DNA from: Caballeronia sordidicola | Lineage (GTDB): Bacteria; Pseudomonadota; Gammaproteobacteria; Burkholderiales; Burkholderiaceae | DNA: 64,000 nt | Assembly (NCBI RefSeq): GCF_000729995.1 | Contig: NZ_JNFG01000003.1 | Location: 1-64,000, forward strand | Direction of reading: 5' to 3' | Shown: positions 17,261 through 25,889 of the stretch, one piece after another | How the letters are laid out: every line of letters starts with the position of its first letter | Position numbering within the stretch: the first letter of the stretch is position 1 | The notes under the pieces: generated by a model | Told to the model about the DNA's origin: nothing | Seen by the model: the letters and a program-made list of their open reading frames with translations, nothing else | The model's database searches: none | Program-made: the position numbers and the translations under genes

Positions 17261-17293
17261 AAAAAACCGCAGGTACCTTTCGGTGCCCTGCGG
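17261..17293 (-). terminator. Rho-independent terminator inside the tetritol operon
   Basis: On the minus strand, a hairpin with CCGCAGG pairing with CCTGCGG, extended by a GGTACC/GGTGCC inner stem around a 4-nt loop, is followed by six T (17266-17261). It lies just after the stop of the binding-protein gene and before the TpiA-like gene. It would cap or attenuate transcription between the transporter half and the isomerase half of the operon. Confidence 0.75.
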
Positions 17294-17308
17294 GTTCGAG
17301 CCATAGCA

Positions 17309-18262
17309 TTACTTCGAAAGCGTAAATGCCGAGGTGTACTTATCCACGTTGGCCTTGGTGATCAGGACGCAATCGAAGAGCTGCTTTTCAGTCTTGGCGC
17401 CCGTCTTGCCGGTCTTCAGGAACTGATCGGCCTCCTGCACCGCCTTGACGGAAAACGTGGCTACCGGCTGCAGCACCGTGTACTGCAACTCGCCGGCCTT
17501 GACCGCGGCCACCGCTGTCGGCGAACCGTCAAAACCACCCACCTTGATGCTCGACAGTTTGTTCGCCTGCTTGAGTGCGGCAATCCCGCCAAGCGCCATT
17601 TCGTCGTTGCCGCTGATCACGCCAATGATGTCCGGGTGCGCTTGCAACAGGCTCTGCATCGCGTTGAAACCCTTGGTGCGATCCCAGTCGGCCACTTGCG
17701 ACCCGACCTTCTTCAGGTCCGGATACTGGCTAAGCACTGACGTATAGCCGTTGGAACGCGTGGCGGCGTTGTTGTCGGACGGCGCGCCGAGCAATTCGAC
17801 GTAGTTGCCCTTCGATCCGACGTCCTTCACCCATTGCTGTGCGCCCAGCGCCGCACCCTGTGCGTTGTTGGACACGAGCTGCGCCTTGGCCAGGCCTTCC
17901 TGGTTGATCTCGGCATTGACGAGGAAAACCGGAATGTTGGCCGCAACCGCCTTTTTCACCGCACCAACGGACCCGCTCGCATTCGCCGGATCGAGAATGA
18001 TCGCAACCGATTTGTTGGTGATGGCGGTGTCGATCAACTGGCTCTCGGTGTTAGTGTCGCCTTTCGAAGCCGCGACGTTAGCGGTGTATCCGAGCCGTTT
18101 CGCCTCGGCGGCGGCAACGTTGCCTTCGGTAAGCCAGTACGGGTTCGAGGGATCGTTGACGATAATGGTCACGAGCCCTCCCGCCGCGTGAGCTTGCGTG
18201 GCGAACAGAGGCGCAGCGATGGCGACGGCGGCGAGCAGCAGGGTTCTTCTCTTGGTTGTCAT
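17309..18262 (-). CDS. Ribose-type ABC transporter substrate-binding protein
   Basis: A 317-aa periplasmic binding protein of the RbsB/Peripla_BP_4 type. The ATG at 18262 has GGAG 7 nt upstream and opens a clear signal peptide (MTTKRRT start, hydrophobic core, cleavage after AHA near residue 26). The mature protein has the family layout IIVNDPSNPYW near residue 33, ILDPANASG and a GFDGSP segment toward the end. It would deliver a sugar or polyol to the permease and ATPase encoded upstream in the operon; the tetritol genes around it suggest erythritol or a related polyol (EryG-like). The ligand is inferred. Confidence 0.88.
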   Translation of the reverse strand: MTTKRRTLLLAAVAIAAPLFATQAHAAGGLVTIIVNDPSNPYWLTEGNVAAAEAKRLGYTANVAASKGDTNTESQLIDTAITNKSVAIILDPANASGSVGAVKKAVAANIPVFLVNAEINQEGLAKAQLVSNNAQGAALGAQQWVKDVGSKGNYVELLGAPSDNNAATRSNGYTSVLSQYPDLKKVGSQVADWDRTKGFNAMQSLLQAHPDIIGVISGNDEMALGGIAALKQANKLSSIKVGGFDGSPTAVAAVKAGELQYTVLQPVATFSVKAVQEADQFLKTGKTGAKTEKQLFDCVLITKANVDKYTSAFTLSK

Positions 18263-18332
18263 GGTAAGTCTCCGTTTTTGATTGGTGATAACGTCGATAT
18301 AAGACATTCTTCTCAAGGACCGGTGGCGCGGC

Positions 18333-19430
18333 TCAAGCCTTGCCGCCTTGTGGAGAAGTGGGTTGGCCAGCGGTCGGCGCAGGACGCTTGACACGGCGGC
18401 GATATTGAATGGCGTTGAGCAACACCGCGAGCACGATGACCGCGCCGGTGAACACCGTCTGCCAGTAAGAAGAGATGCCGATGATCACCAGACCGTCGGA
18501 CAGGAAACCGATCACGAAGGCCCCGAGAAGCGTTCCGCGGATGTTGCCGGTGCCCCCCATCAACGACGCGCCGCCGATCACCACCGCGGCGATGGCCGTC
18601 AGTTCATAGGTCGTGCCTGCCGTCGGACCTGCGGACGTGAGCTGCGAGGAAAGGATCAACCCGGCAATGGCCGCACAGACTCCCGAAAGCATGTACACGC
18701 TGATCTGCACTCGTTTCACCGGCACGCCGGAGAGCTGGGCCGCGCGCTCGTTGCCGCCTGAGCCATACAGCCAGCGGCCGAACGCCGTGCGGTTGAGCAT
18801 GATGCTGCCCAGGACTCCGATCACCGCGAGGATCAGGACGCCGACGGGAACATTGAACAGACGATCGAAGCCGAGCCCGTTGAAGCCGACGTTGCCCAGA
18901 TCAGCATGGCCGCCCAGGTTGTTATAGGTCAGGCCGTTAGTCATCAGGAGAGCCAGCCCGCGCACCACGTACATCACCCCGAGCGTGGCGACGAAGGCAG
19001 GCACTTTGAAGCGCGCGATGAGCACGCCGTTGACCAGGCCGATAAAGGCGCCAAGCAAACAGCACAGCACCACCACGACCCAGACCGCCGGATACAGCAC
19101 GACGCCGAACAGGTTCAGTGTCACCCCTTGCAGGAAGAATCCCGCGACCACACCAGAGAGCCCAAGCGTGGACCCCACCGAGAGATCGATGCCCCCGTTG
19201 ATAATCACCAGCAGCATGCCGATCGCGAGGATGCCGTAAATGGCCACATGCGAGGCCATCGTCAGGAAGTTTTCCGTTGCGAAGTAATACGGCGAGAGAA
19301 ACGAAAATACGATGATGATCACGATCAGCGCAAAGAACGCACGCCCTTCGAGCAGCATCTTGCCCAGGTCGAAACCGTCGCCGAACCGGCTGGCGCGGGT
19401 TGACGTGGAAGGTTTGGCGGAGTCGTTCAT
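18333..19430 (-). CDS. Ribose-type ABC transporter permease
   Basis: A 365-aa RbsC/BPD_transp_2 permease with 8 or more predicted spans from residue 30 on. Conserved stretches include GGIDLSVGSTLGLSG (near residue 83) and GGASLMGGTGNIRGTLLGA near 285, both typical of RbsC. The N-terminal 25 residues are polar. It lies between the ATPase gene (26 nt away) and the binding-protein gene, as in EryEFG-type transporter operons, and should form the membrane channel for the polyol. The C-terminus is Lys/Pro-rich and cytoplasmic. Confidence 0.88.
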   Translation of the reverse strand: MNDSAKPSTSTRASRFGDGFDLGKMLLEGRAFFALIVIIIVFSFLSPYYFATENFLTMASHVAIYGILAIGMLLVIINGGIDLSVGSTLGLSGVVAGFFLQGVTLNLFGVVLYPAVWVVVVLCCLLGAFIGLVNGVLIARFKVPAFVATLGVMYVVRGLALLMTNGLTYNNLGGHADLGNVGFNGLGFDRLFNVPVGVLILAVIGVLGSIMLNRTAFGRWLYGSGGNERAAQLSGVPVKRVQISVYMLSGVCAAIAGLILSSQLTSAGPTAGTTYELTAIAAVVIGGASLMGGTGNIRGTLLGAFVIGFLSDGLVIIGISSYWQTVFTGAVIVLAVLLNAIQYRRRVKRPAPTAGQPTSPQGGKA

Positions 19431-19456
19431 GTTCTAGTCTCCATGCATTTCTATGA

Positions 19457-21007
19457 TCAGATCGCCACGGCTTCGCCGGAGGCGGCCATGATCTGGTCTT
19501 TGGTGGCATCGGTGCCGAATTCTGCGGAAATCTTGCCGCGGCGCATGACAACAATGCGATGCGCAATGCTCAGGCATTCACCCACTTCCGACGTGGAAAA
19601 CACCACGGCCAGGCCCTTCGCGGCGCTCTCGCTGAGCAAGCGAAAGACCTCGGCTTTGGCGCCGATGTCGATGCCACGGCTGGGCTCGTCGAGCAGGATG
19701 ACTTTCGGGCGGGTGGCGAGCATCTTGCCGATCACGACTTTCTGCTGGTTGCCGCCGGACAAGGAGCCGATAGGTGCACCCGGGCCAGCCGTCTTGACGT
19801 GAACGTTTCGGATCGATTGATCGACGAGCGCACGCTCGCGGGGGAAGGACAGCAGCATCCCCCTGACGAACGTGCCGATGCTCGCAAGCGACAGGTTCGT
19901 GCCAACGCTCATAGTGGGCACCAGGCCATCGCGCTGCCGATCTTCCGGCACCAGCACGAGGCCGCGGGCAATCCGCCCGGCGATGCTCAGGGAGGCTATA
20001 TCCTCGCCTTCGAGCAGGACCTTTCCACCGGACACTTGAGAGCGACCGGCAACCGCTTCAAGCAGTTCCGTGCGCCCCGCCCCCATCAAACCGTAGATGC
20101 ACACGATCTCTCCCGCGCGCACCTCGAGCGACAGATGATCCACCACCGAAATGCCGGACCCGGCGTCGTCGGCCACGCTGACATCGTCTATCGCCAGCGC
20201 CACGTCGCCAAACGCGTAGCCTGTCGGCGGCGAGCCGAGGTCGAAGTTCTCACCCACCATGTTGCGCACGATCCACGCGAGGTCGATATCCTTGGCCTCG
20301 GCAGTAGCCGTCATCCTGCCGTCGCGCAGCACCACGGCGTAGTCGGTGATTTGCAGCGCCTCTTCCAGATGATGCGAGATATAGACAATCGACACGCCGC
20401 GGCTGGTGAGGTCGCGGATCACCTTGAACAGCACCTCGACTTCGGACGCGCTCAGCGCGGAAGTCGGCTCATCCATGATGAGGATGCGCGATTCAACGGA
20501 AAGCGCGCGAGCAATTTCGACGACTTGCTGCTGGCCCAGGCGCAAGTCCTGGACGCGCGTCAATGGATCGATTTCTTCCTCGAGATCGGCCATCAGCGCC
20601 CGCGCCTGCCGCGCTTCTTCGGCGAAGTTGACGCCTGTAGCAGCGCGCAACTCCCGGCCCATGAAGATGTTGTCGCGCACGCTGAGGTTGGGCGCGAGAC
20701 TCAACTCCTGATGGATGATCGAGATACCGTGGTCGCGCGCATCGTTTGACGAAGCAAACGCAACGCGCTGACCATCGAGTTCGATATGCCCCGATGTCGG
20801 CATCTCGACCCCGGCGAGGATCTTCATCAAGGTCGATTTGCCCGCGCCGTTTTCGCCGAACAGGGTGGTGACCTTGCCGCGATGGATATCGAAGTTCACG
20901 CCCTTCAACGCATGCACTCCGCCATATGACTTGACGATGTCACGCGCCGACAGCAGGACTTCGTCGGCCACGGGCTGAGTTTGACGGGTTTCGTTTAGAG
21001 TGCTCAT
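19457..21007 (-). CDS. Ribose-type ABC transporter ATPase (two domains)
   Basis: A 516-aa RbsA-type protein with two ABC domains. The first has Walker A GENGAGKST near residue 53 and Walker B LIMDEPTSALS near 175. The second has the usual imperfect P-loop (GLMGAGRTE near 300), signature LSGGNQQKVV near 413 and DEPSRGIDIG near 440. It energises import by the permease encoded downstream. Its start overlaps the stop of the DUF2291 gene by 4 nt (ATGA), so translation is coupled. This corresponds to EryE in Brucella; substrate assignment is from context. Confidence 0.9.
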   Translation of the reverse strand: MSTLNETRQTQPVADEVLLSARDIVKSYGGVHALKGVNFDIHRGKVTTLFGENGAGKSTLMKILAGVEMPTSGHIELDGQRVAFASSNDARDHGISIIHQELSLAPNLSVRDNIFMGRELRAATGVNFAEEARQARALMADLEEEIDPLTRVQDLRLGQQQVVEIARALSVESRILIMDEPTSALSASEVEVLFKVIRDLTSRGVSIVYISHHLEEALQITDYAVVLRDGRMTATAEAKDIDLAWIVRNMVGENFDLGSPPTGYAFGDVALAIDDVSVADDAGSGISVVDHLSLEVRAGEIVCIYGLMGAGRTELLEAVAGRSQVSGGKVLLEGEDIASLSIAGRIARGLVLVPEDRQRDGLVPTMSVGTNLSLASIGTFVRGMLLSFPRERALVDQSIRNVHVKTAGPGAPIGSLSGGNQQKVVIGKMLATRPKVILLDEPSRGIDIGAKAEVFRLLSESAAKGLAVVFSTSEVGECLSIAHRIVVMRRGKISAEFGTDATKDQIMAASGEAVAI

Positions 21008-21657
21008 TTCACGTCCAGCTTCACCGGTGTCACCAGCCAGCCGTTCGGATTGATCAACTGGAAGACGCCGACAACCGAAATGGTCTTGCCCGTCAGCTTG
21101 GCGGCATCGACCTTCGACAGGACCGCTTTTTTCATCGCCGTGTTGATCGCGTATCCGGCATTCTGATAGTCGATCTGGTTGGTGAATTGCTCGAAGCCGA
21201 TGGTGCCGGTGGCATCGCGCAGATCCGTGCCGTTGATCGCCGGTCCGGTCTGCACGCGGATGACCACCGAGTCGGGCACGTTCGGCACCTTCAGGGTATA
21301 GATCCCGGCATCTTCACTGCCCGCCACGCCAGTGAACTTGACCGATATTTCAGGGCCGATGCCGCCTGCAACGCCGTACTGCTTGCCGGCAGCGTCCTGG
21401 TCCTTGGCGATGGCCGCGGCCAGCGTGTCGGCGCTGACTGCGCGGCCATCGATTGCCGCCTGTGTCTTTGGAAATTGCGCTTCGCCGTAGGCCGCGGGAT
21501 CGAAGGTCTTCACTTGCGCGTCGCCGGCAGACCCGATCTTCACGACCTTGGTGCTGAAGGCCATCGCCACGAGCAGGATCACCACCAGCACTGCGGCGAT
21601 GGCTGCGCGAACGCTGCGCTTCGAGCGACGATTCATCGATGGGGTAAGTGTGCTCAT
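21004..21657 (-). CDS. DUF2291 membrane-anchored periplasmic protein
   Basis: A 217-aa DUF2291 protein. One N-terminal membrane helix (about residues 16-35) follows a basic segment, and the remainder is predicted periplasmic, ending in LINPNGWLVTPVKLDVK, which is typical of the family. DUF2291 genes recur beside ribose-type ABC transporters and dihydroxyacetone-kinase-like genes in polyol clusters. A role as an accessory factor for the transporter is inferred, not shown. It sits between dhaL and the ABC ATPase gene and overlaps the latter by 4 nt. Confidence 0.8.
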   Translation of the reverse strand: MSTLTPSMNRRSKRSVRAAIAAVLVVILLVAMAFSTKVVKIGSAGDAQVKTFDPAAYGEAQFPKTQAAIDGRAVSADTLAAAIAKDQDAAGKQYGVAGGIGPEISVKFTGVAGSEDAGIYTLKVPNVPDSVVIRVQTGPAINGTDLRDATGTIGFEQFTNQIDYQNAGYAINTAMKKAVLSKVDAAKLTGKTISVVGVFQLINPNGWLVTPVKLDVK

Positions 21658-21732
21658 GAGGTTGTCTCCCGTACTTCTGAACTATGCAAATGCAAAGCGG
21701 ACGTGGTGAATCCCTTCGCTTTGACCACTATT

Positions 21733-22377
21733 TCATGCTGTGCCACGTTGCCCCCAGTCATCAGCAATCACGTTGAGCACCATCGCCGCGGATGCCGCGC
21801 CAGGATCGATATGTCCAAGACTGCGCTCGCCGAGACGCGCCGAGCGACCCTTGGTCGCGACCATCGATTTGGTTGCCTCGGCGCCTTCAGCTGCGGCATA
21901 GCGGACCCGCGCCACGATCTCGGGCAGCGACAGCCCATTTGCCATGCCTTGCTCCGCCGCTGCGGCGGCGGGCGTCCAGACATCGACCATGGTTTTTTCT
22001 CCCTGCTCCGCCTTGCCACGCGACCGGATGCCTTCGGCCATTGCGACGATCAGCATCGGCGCTTCGGTCAGCGGCATTTCTGCGCGCGCCCCGGCAGCCT
22101 TCGCCGCACGCATGAGCGCGGTGGCGTAGAGCGGCCCCGACGAGGCGCCGACAGCGTTCAGGAACGCCTTTGCCGCGGTGTTGAATTGATCGGCGAGCGT
22201 TGCTTCCACAGACAGCGCCTCGATCGCACTCGATGCCGCGGCAAATCCGTCCGCCATCGCGATGCCGTGGTCGGCATCGCCGATCACACCGTCGAGCCGG
22301 CACAGCTCATCTCGCGCTGCGCGGATGGTTTCGGCGAGCTGGCGGAACAGGCGCGCAATGTCAGCGGTCGTCAGCAT
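21733..22377 (-). CDS. dhaL: DhaL-type kinase subunit (ATP-binding)
   Basis: A 214-aa DhaL/DAK2 domain, the nucleotide-binding subunit of dihydroxyacetone-type kinases. The GDADHG motif near residue 32-37 supplies the Asp residues that hold Mg and nucleotide, and later GASSGPL and the DPGAASA region complete the fold. The ATG at 22377 overlaps the end of dhaK by 7 nt. No DhaM phosphotransfer subunit is present, so phosphate is likely taken from ATP. With DhaK it would phosphorylate a ketotetrose such as L-erythrulose, as LerK/DerK do in Mycobacterium; that substrate is inferred. Confidence 0.85.
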   Translation of the reverse strand: MLTTADIARLFRQLAETIRAARDELCRLDGVIGDADHGIAMADGFAAASSAIEALSVEATLADQFNTAAKAFLNAVGASSGPLYATALMRAAKAAGARAEMPLTEAPMLIVAMAEGIRSRGKAEQGEKTMVDVWTPAAAAAEQGMANGLSLPEIVARVRYAAAEGAEATKSMVATKGRSARLGERSLGHIDPGAASAAMVLNVIADDWGQRGTA

Positions 22378-23399
22378 CGCCCGGTCCCCTGTTGGAACAT
22401 CGCGCACTCGCACGGATGATCCAGCAAGCGCTGCAGTTCTTCGTCGAGATGCATCAGCGTGATCGACGCACCGGCCATTTCGAGCGACGTGCACAGCGGC
22501 CCGACCAGCGTGCGATGCACGATCAACCCTGCCTCGGCCAGGCGCTGCGCGACGCGGCGGTTCATGATGTACAGCTCCATCAACGGCGTCGCGCCGAGCG
22601 AGTTCACCAGCACCGCCACGCGGTCTCCTTTGGTCGCGCCCATCTCAGCGAGGATGGCGTCCATGATCTCGTCGACCACGGCATCAGCGGGACGCAGCGC
22701 CTCGCGACGCATCCCCGGCTCCCCGTGGATGCCCATGCCGATCTCCATCTCGCCCACTCCGATCTCGAAGTTGGCGCGCCGCGTCTGCGGTAACGAACAG
22801 GGCGCAAGCGCCACGCCTAATGTGTAAATGCGGGCGTTGGCGTGACGCGCCACTCGCACCACTTCGTCCAGCGACATCATCAAATCAGCCGCTGCACCGG
22901 CAGCTTTGAAAATGAACACATTGCCTGCCACCCCGCGCCGTTGTTCGCGCTTGTCACGCGGCGCGGAAGCGATGTCGTCGGTGGTCAGCACGGTGCGCGC
23001 CTCGACGCCCTCCAGCTCCAGCAATTCGGTGGCCATGTCGAAATTCATCACGTCGCCGGCATAGTTGCCGTACATGAACAGCACGCCTGCGCCTCCGTGC
23101 GTGGCGAGCGCCGCATCGACGGCCGGTTGCGGCGGCGGTGAGGCAAACACATTGCCGATTGCGGCCGCGTCGGCCAATCCTTTGCCGACGAAGCCCAAAA
23201 AAGTAGGCTCGTGACCGGACCCGCCGCCGATCACCAGCGAGACCTTTCCTTGTCGCGGTCCGTGACGCGCGACGATCGCACGCGGCGCGGCGTCCAGGCG
23301 CCGCAGCAAGTTGCCGTGTGCGGCCATCACGCCATCCAGCATCTCGTCGACGGCGGCATTGCCGTCGTTGATCAGCTTCTGTGTCATCGCATCTTGCAT
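22371..23399 (-). CDS. dhaK: DhaK-type ketose kinase subunit
   Basis: A 342-aa DhaK/DAK1 protein. It has the GGGSGHEP substrate-loop motif near residue 58-65, the GNYAGDVMNFD segment near 110, and GIHGEPG near 226, whose His forms the covalent hemiaminal with the ketose in this family. Length and motifs are complete. A GGGGAG site lies 6 nt before the ATG at 23399. It sits between eryC and dhaL in the tetritol operon, so an erythrulose rather than dihydroxyacetone may be the substrate. Confidence 0.86.
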   Translation of the reverse strand: MQDAMTQKLINDGNAAVDEMLDGVMAAHGNLLRRLDAAPRAIVARHGPRQGKVSLVIGGGSGHEPTFLGFVGKGLADAAAIGNVFASPPPQPAVDAALATHGGAGVLFMYGNYAGDVMNFDMATELLELEGVEARTVLTTDDIASAPRDKREQRRGVAGNVFIFKAAGAAADLMMSLDEVVRVARHANARIYTLGVALAPCSLPQTRRANFEIGVGEMEIGMGIHGEPGMRREALRPADAVVDEIMDAILAEMGATKGDRVAVLVNSLGATPLMELYIMNRRVAQRLAEAGLIVHRTLVGPLCTSLEMAGASITLMHLDEELQRLLDHPCECAMFQQGTGRC

Positions 23400-23412
23400 G
23401 GCAGTCTCCCCT

Positions 23413-24345
23413 TCAGATGTTCAGGTCGGAAACGCCGGTATCGAAATGAGGAGCCCAGAACGCCACCGATTCAGCGATCTGCTCAACGACCTGTCGATCC
23501 TTCGGTTCGCGTTCCTTGAACGACAACTCCAGGCATATTTCGTTATCCTGTCCACCGCCCGCTTGAATGGCTTCGATCAACGGGCCGGGCTGGATGCGCC
23601 CGCGTGCGTTGAACTCGGCGGTGAAAGGATGGTGACCGCCCTTGTCCATCAGCGACTGCTTGATGTGGATGATGGGCGAGACGCGCGGCACCGCGCGTGC
23701 CCAGGCGTAGGGGTCAAAGTCGTCGGGGTTCGAGCTGGTGACGTCGCCGTGATCAATGTCGGCCATCATCCACATTGGCACCGCCATGTTTGCGGCGCTC
23801 AGCCGTTTTTGCAGCGCCATGCACGCAGCGATCGTCTCGCCGAACTCGCGCCCGACCGACATCGGTTCCCAGAACACGTATTGCAACCCGGCGCGCTTGG
23901 CGTGTTCTGCGACTTCCGCCCAGCAATCGATAGCGATCTGCATCAACGCCTCGCGACGGCCGGCATCGTCGAAGTCGCGGTAGGTGAAGATGGCGAACTG
24001 AGTGCCGATTGAATTCCCGCCAAGGTCCGCCGTGATGTCGGCGAAGGTCTTGAACCAATCGACGTAATAGCGCCGTACATCGGCATCCGGGTGGCCGAAG
24101 TGGTTGAGGCGACCATAGGGGCCCGTCATACCCGACGTGATGCGCACGCCGGTTCGCGCCATCGCCGCACGCATCTGGCGCGTCAGGCGTCGCGTGACTG
24201 CAGCGGGCCACGACGGATTGATGAACTCATGCGTGAGTTGCACGTCGCGGATCTTCATCTTGTGCGCGATGGCGTCAATGAGATCATCCGGCTCGGCAAA
24301 GCGATTCACCAGCGGATTCGTGTTGAGTGCGAGAGTGAAAGCCAT
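23413..24345 (-). CDS. eryC: EryC-like tetrulose-phosphate racemase/epimerase
   Basis: A 310-aa sugar-phosphate isomerase/epimerase TIM barrel of the AP-endonuclease 2 superfamily. It resembles Brucella EryC, described as a tetrulose-phosphate racemase in erythritol breakdown. Visible family features are the QLTHEFINP start, SGMTGPYGRLNHFGHPD, the FWEPMSVGREFGE segment with the metal/catalytic Glu, and IDHGDVTS. It follows eryB by 35 nt and precedes dhaK by 13 nt. Assignment leans on gene order with eryA, eryB and eryD as well as sequence. Confidence 0.82.
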   Translation of the reverse strand: MAFTLALNTNPLVNRFAEPDDLIDAIAHKMKIRDVQLTHEFINPSWPAAVTRRLTRQMRAAMARTGVRITSGMTGPYGRLNHFGHPDADVRRYYVDWFKTFADITADLGGNSIGTQFAIFTYRDFDDAGRREALMQIAIDCWAEVAEHAKRAGLQYVFWEPMSVGREFGETIAACMALQKRLSAANMAVPMWMMADIDHGDVTSSNPDDFDPYAWARAVPRVSPIIHIKQSLMDKGGHHPFTAEFNARGRIQPGPLIEAIQAGGGQDNEICLELSFKEREPKDRQVVEQIAESVAFWAPHFDTGVSDLNI

Positions 24346-24380
24346 TTGCGTCTCGTGTTATATGTGGTTCAGCCGAAGCG

Positions 24381-25889
24381 TCAGGCGGTTTTTCTATCGA
24401 GGCCGTCGAACCAGGCACCGAACGCCGCCGTTTGCTCAGTACTCATGTGCAGTCCGTGCTTGGTGCGCCGCGTCAGGATGTCCGGCGCCGTCTCGGCCCA
24501 CTCTTGCGCCATCAAGTAGCGCACTTCGGCCTCGTACAAATTCGGTCCGAACTTGCGGCCGAGATCGGGTACCGAATGGGCCGAGCCGATCACCTGAGCC
24601 GTGCGCGCACCATAGGTCCGCGCGTAATGAAGCATCAGATCCCGTGGCAACCAGCCAAACTCGCGTTGCAAACGCGCGATGAATTTCGGCACGTCGGCGT
24701 TCTCGATCTCCCCACCGGGCAGCGTTGCTGTCGACGTCCAGTCTTTCCCCATGTCGGGAAAGGTCGGCCGAAGGTGTTGCATCGCGTGCTCGGAGAGCTT
24801 GCGAAAAGTCGTGATCTTGCCGCCGAAGACATTGAGCAGAGGCGCGCCGCCATTGGTGTCGAGGTCGAACACATAGTCGCGCGTCACCGCCGACGGATTG
24901 CCTGCACCGTCGTCGTAAAGCGGGCGCACACCGGAGAAGGTCTGCACCACGTCCTGGCGTCGCAGCGGCTGCTTGAAGTAACGGTTCACCGCAGCCAGCA
25001 GGTAGTCGATTTCCGCTTCGTCGATCGATACGTTTTCAGGCGCGCCGTCCCAGGGGATGTCCGTGGTGCCGATGAGCGCCTTGTCGCCTTCGTACGGGTT
25101 AATGAAAATCACCCGCTTGTCGTGGTTCTGCACCAGATAGGAATGCGGGCCGTCCCAGAACTTGGGGGTAACAATGTGGCTGCCCTTGACGAGCCGCACC
25201 TTGCGGGTCGAATGACCGCCCGCGCGTTCGATGACGTCGGCCACCCACGGCCCTGCGGCGTTGACCAGCGCCCGCGCAGTGACAACGCGGGTTGCACCGT
25301 TGCGCGTGTTGCGCAACTCGATGCGCCACGCATTGCCCTCGCGCCGCGCCGAGACGCATGCGGTGCGCGTAAGCACTTGCGCGCCGAGTTGCGCTGCGTC
25401 GACGGCATTGAGCACCACGAGGCGCGCGTCATCGACCCAACAATCGGAATATTCAAAACCCCTGTGGTACTCGTCCTTGATCGGCGCGCCTTCCGGACTG
25501 CGCCGCAGATCGAGGGTCCGCGTGCCCGGCAGCTTCTTGCGGCCGCCGAGGTGATCGTATAAAAACAGCCCCAGCCTCACCAGCCACGCCGGGCGATCAT
25601 CCGGACTGTGAGGAAGCACAAAACGCAGCGGCCAGATGATATGCGGCGCAGCGTTGAGCAGCACTTCGCGCTCGATCAACGCCTCACGCACGAGCCGGAA
25701 TTCGTAGTACTCAAGATAGCGCAGTCCTCCATGCACCAGCTTGCCCGAGCGCGACGAGGTACCTTGCGCCAGGTCGTCCTTCTCGCACAAAATCACCGAC
25801 AGCCCGCGTCCCGCAGCATCGCGCGCAATGCCCGCGCCGTTGATGCCACCGCCAATGACGAACAGGTCGACCATCTGGCTGCCGTTCAT
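24381..25889 (-). CDS. eryB: EryB-like FAD-dependent erythritol-phosphate dehydrogenase
   Basis: A 502-aa GlpD-family flavoprotein with GGGINGAGIARDAAGRG at about residues 13-29, SSRSGKLVHGGLRYLEYYEF near 46-64, and the DAO_C helical domain after residue 390. In Brucella EryB oxidises L-erythritol 4-phosphate to the ketotetrose phosphate and passes electrons to quinones. It overlaps the eryA-like kinase gene by 4 nt (ATGA), in the same order as eryABCD. Without that context it would be called glycerol-3-phosphate dehydrogenase. Confidence 0.84.
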   Translation of the reverse strand: MNGSQMVDLFVIGGGINGAGIARDAAGRGLSVILCEKDDLAQGTSSRSGKLVHGGLRYLEYYEFRLVREALIEREVLLNAAPHIIWPLRFVLPHSPDDRPAWLVRLGLFLYDHLGGRKKLPGTRTLDLRRSPEGAPIKDEYHRGFEYSDCWVDDARLVVLNAVDAAQLGAQVLTRTACVSARREGNAWRIELRNTRNGATRVVTARALVNAAGPWVADVIERAGGHSTRKVRLVKGSHIVTPKFWDGPHSYLVQNHDKRVIFINPYEGDKALIGTTDIPWDGAPENVSIDEAEIDYLLAAVNRYFKQPLRRQDVVQTFSGVRPLYDDGAGNPSAVTRDYVFDLDTNGGAPLLNVFGGKITTFRKLSEHAMQHLRPTFPDMGKDWTSTATLPGGEIENADVPKFIARLQREFGWLPRDLMLHYARTYGARTAQVIGSAHSVPDLGRKFGPNLYEAEVRYLMAQEWAETAPDILTRRTKHGLHMSTEQTAAFGAWFDGLDRKTA

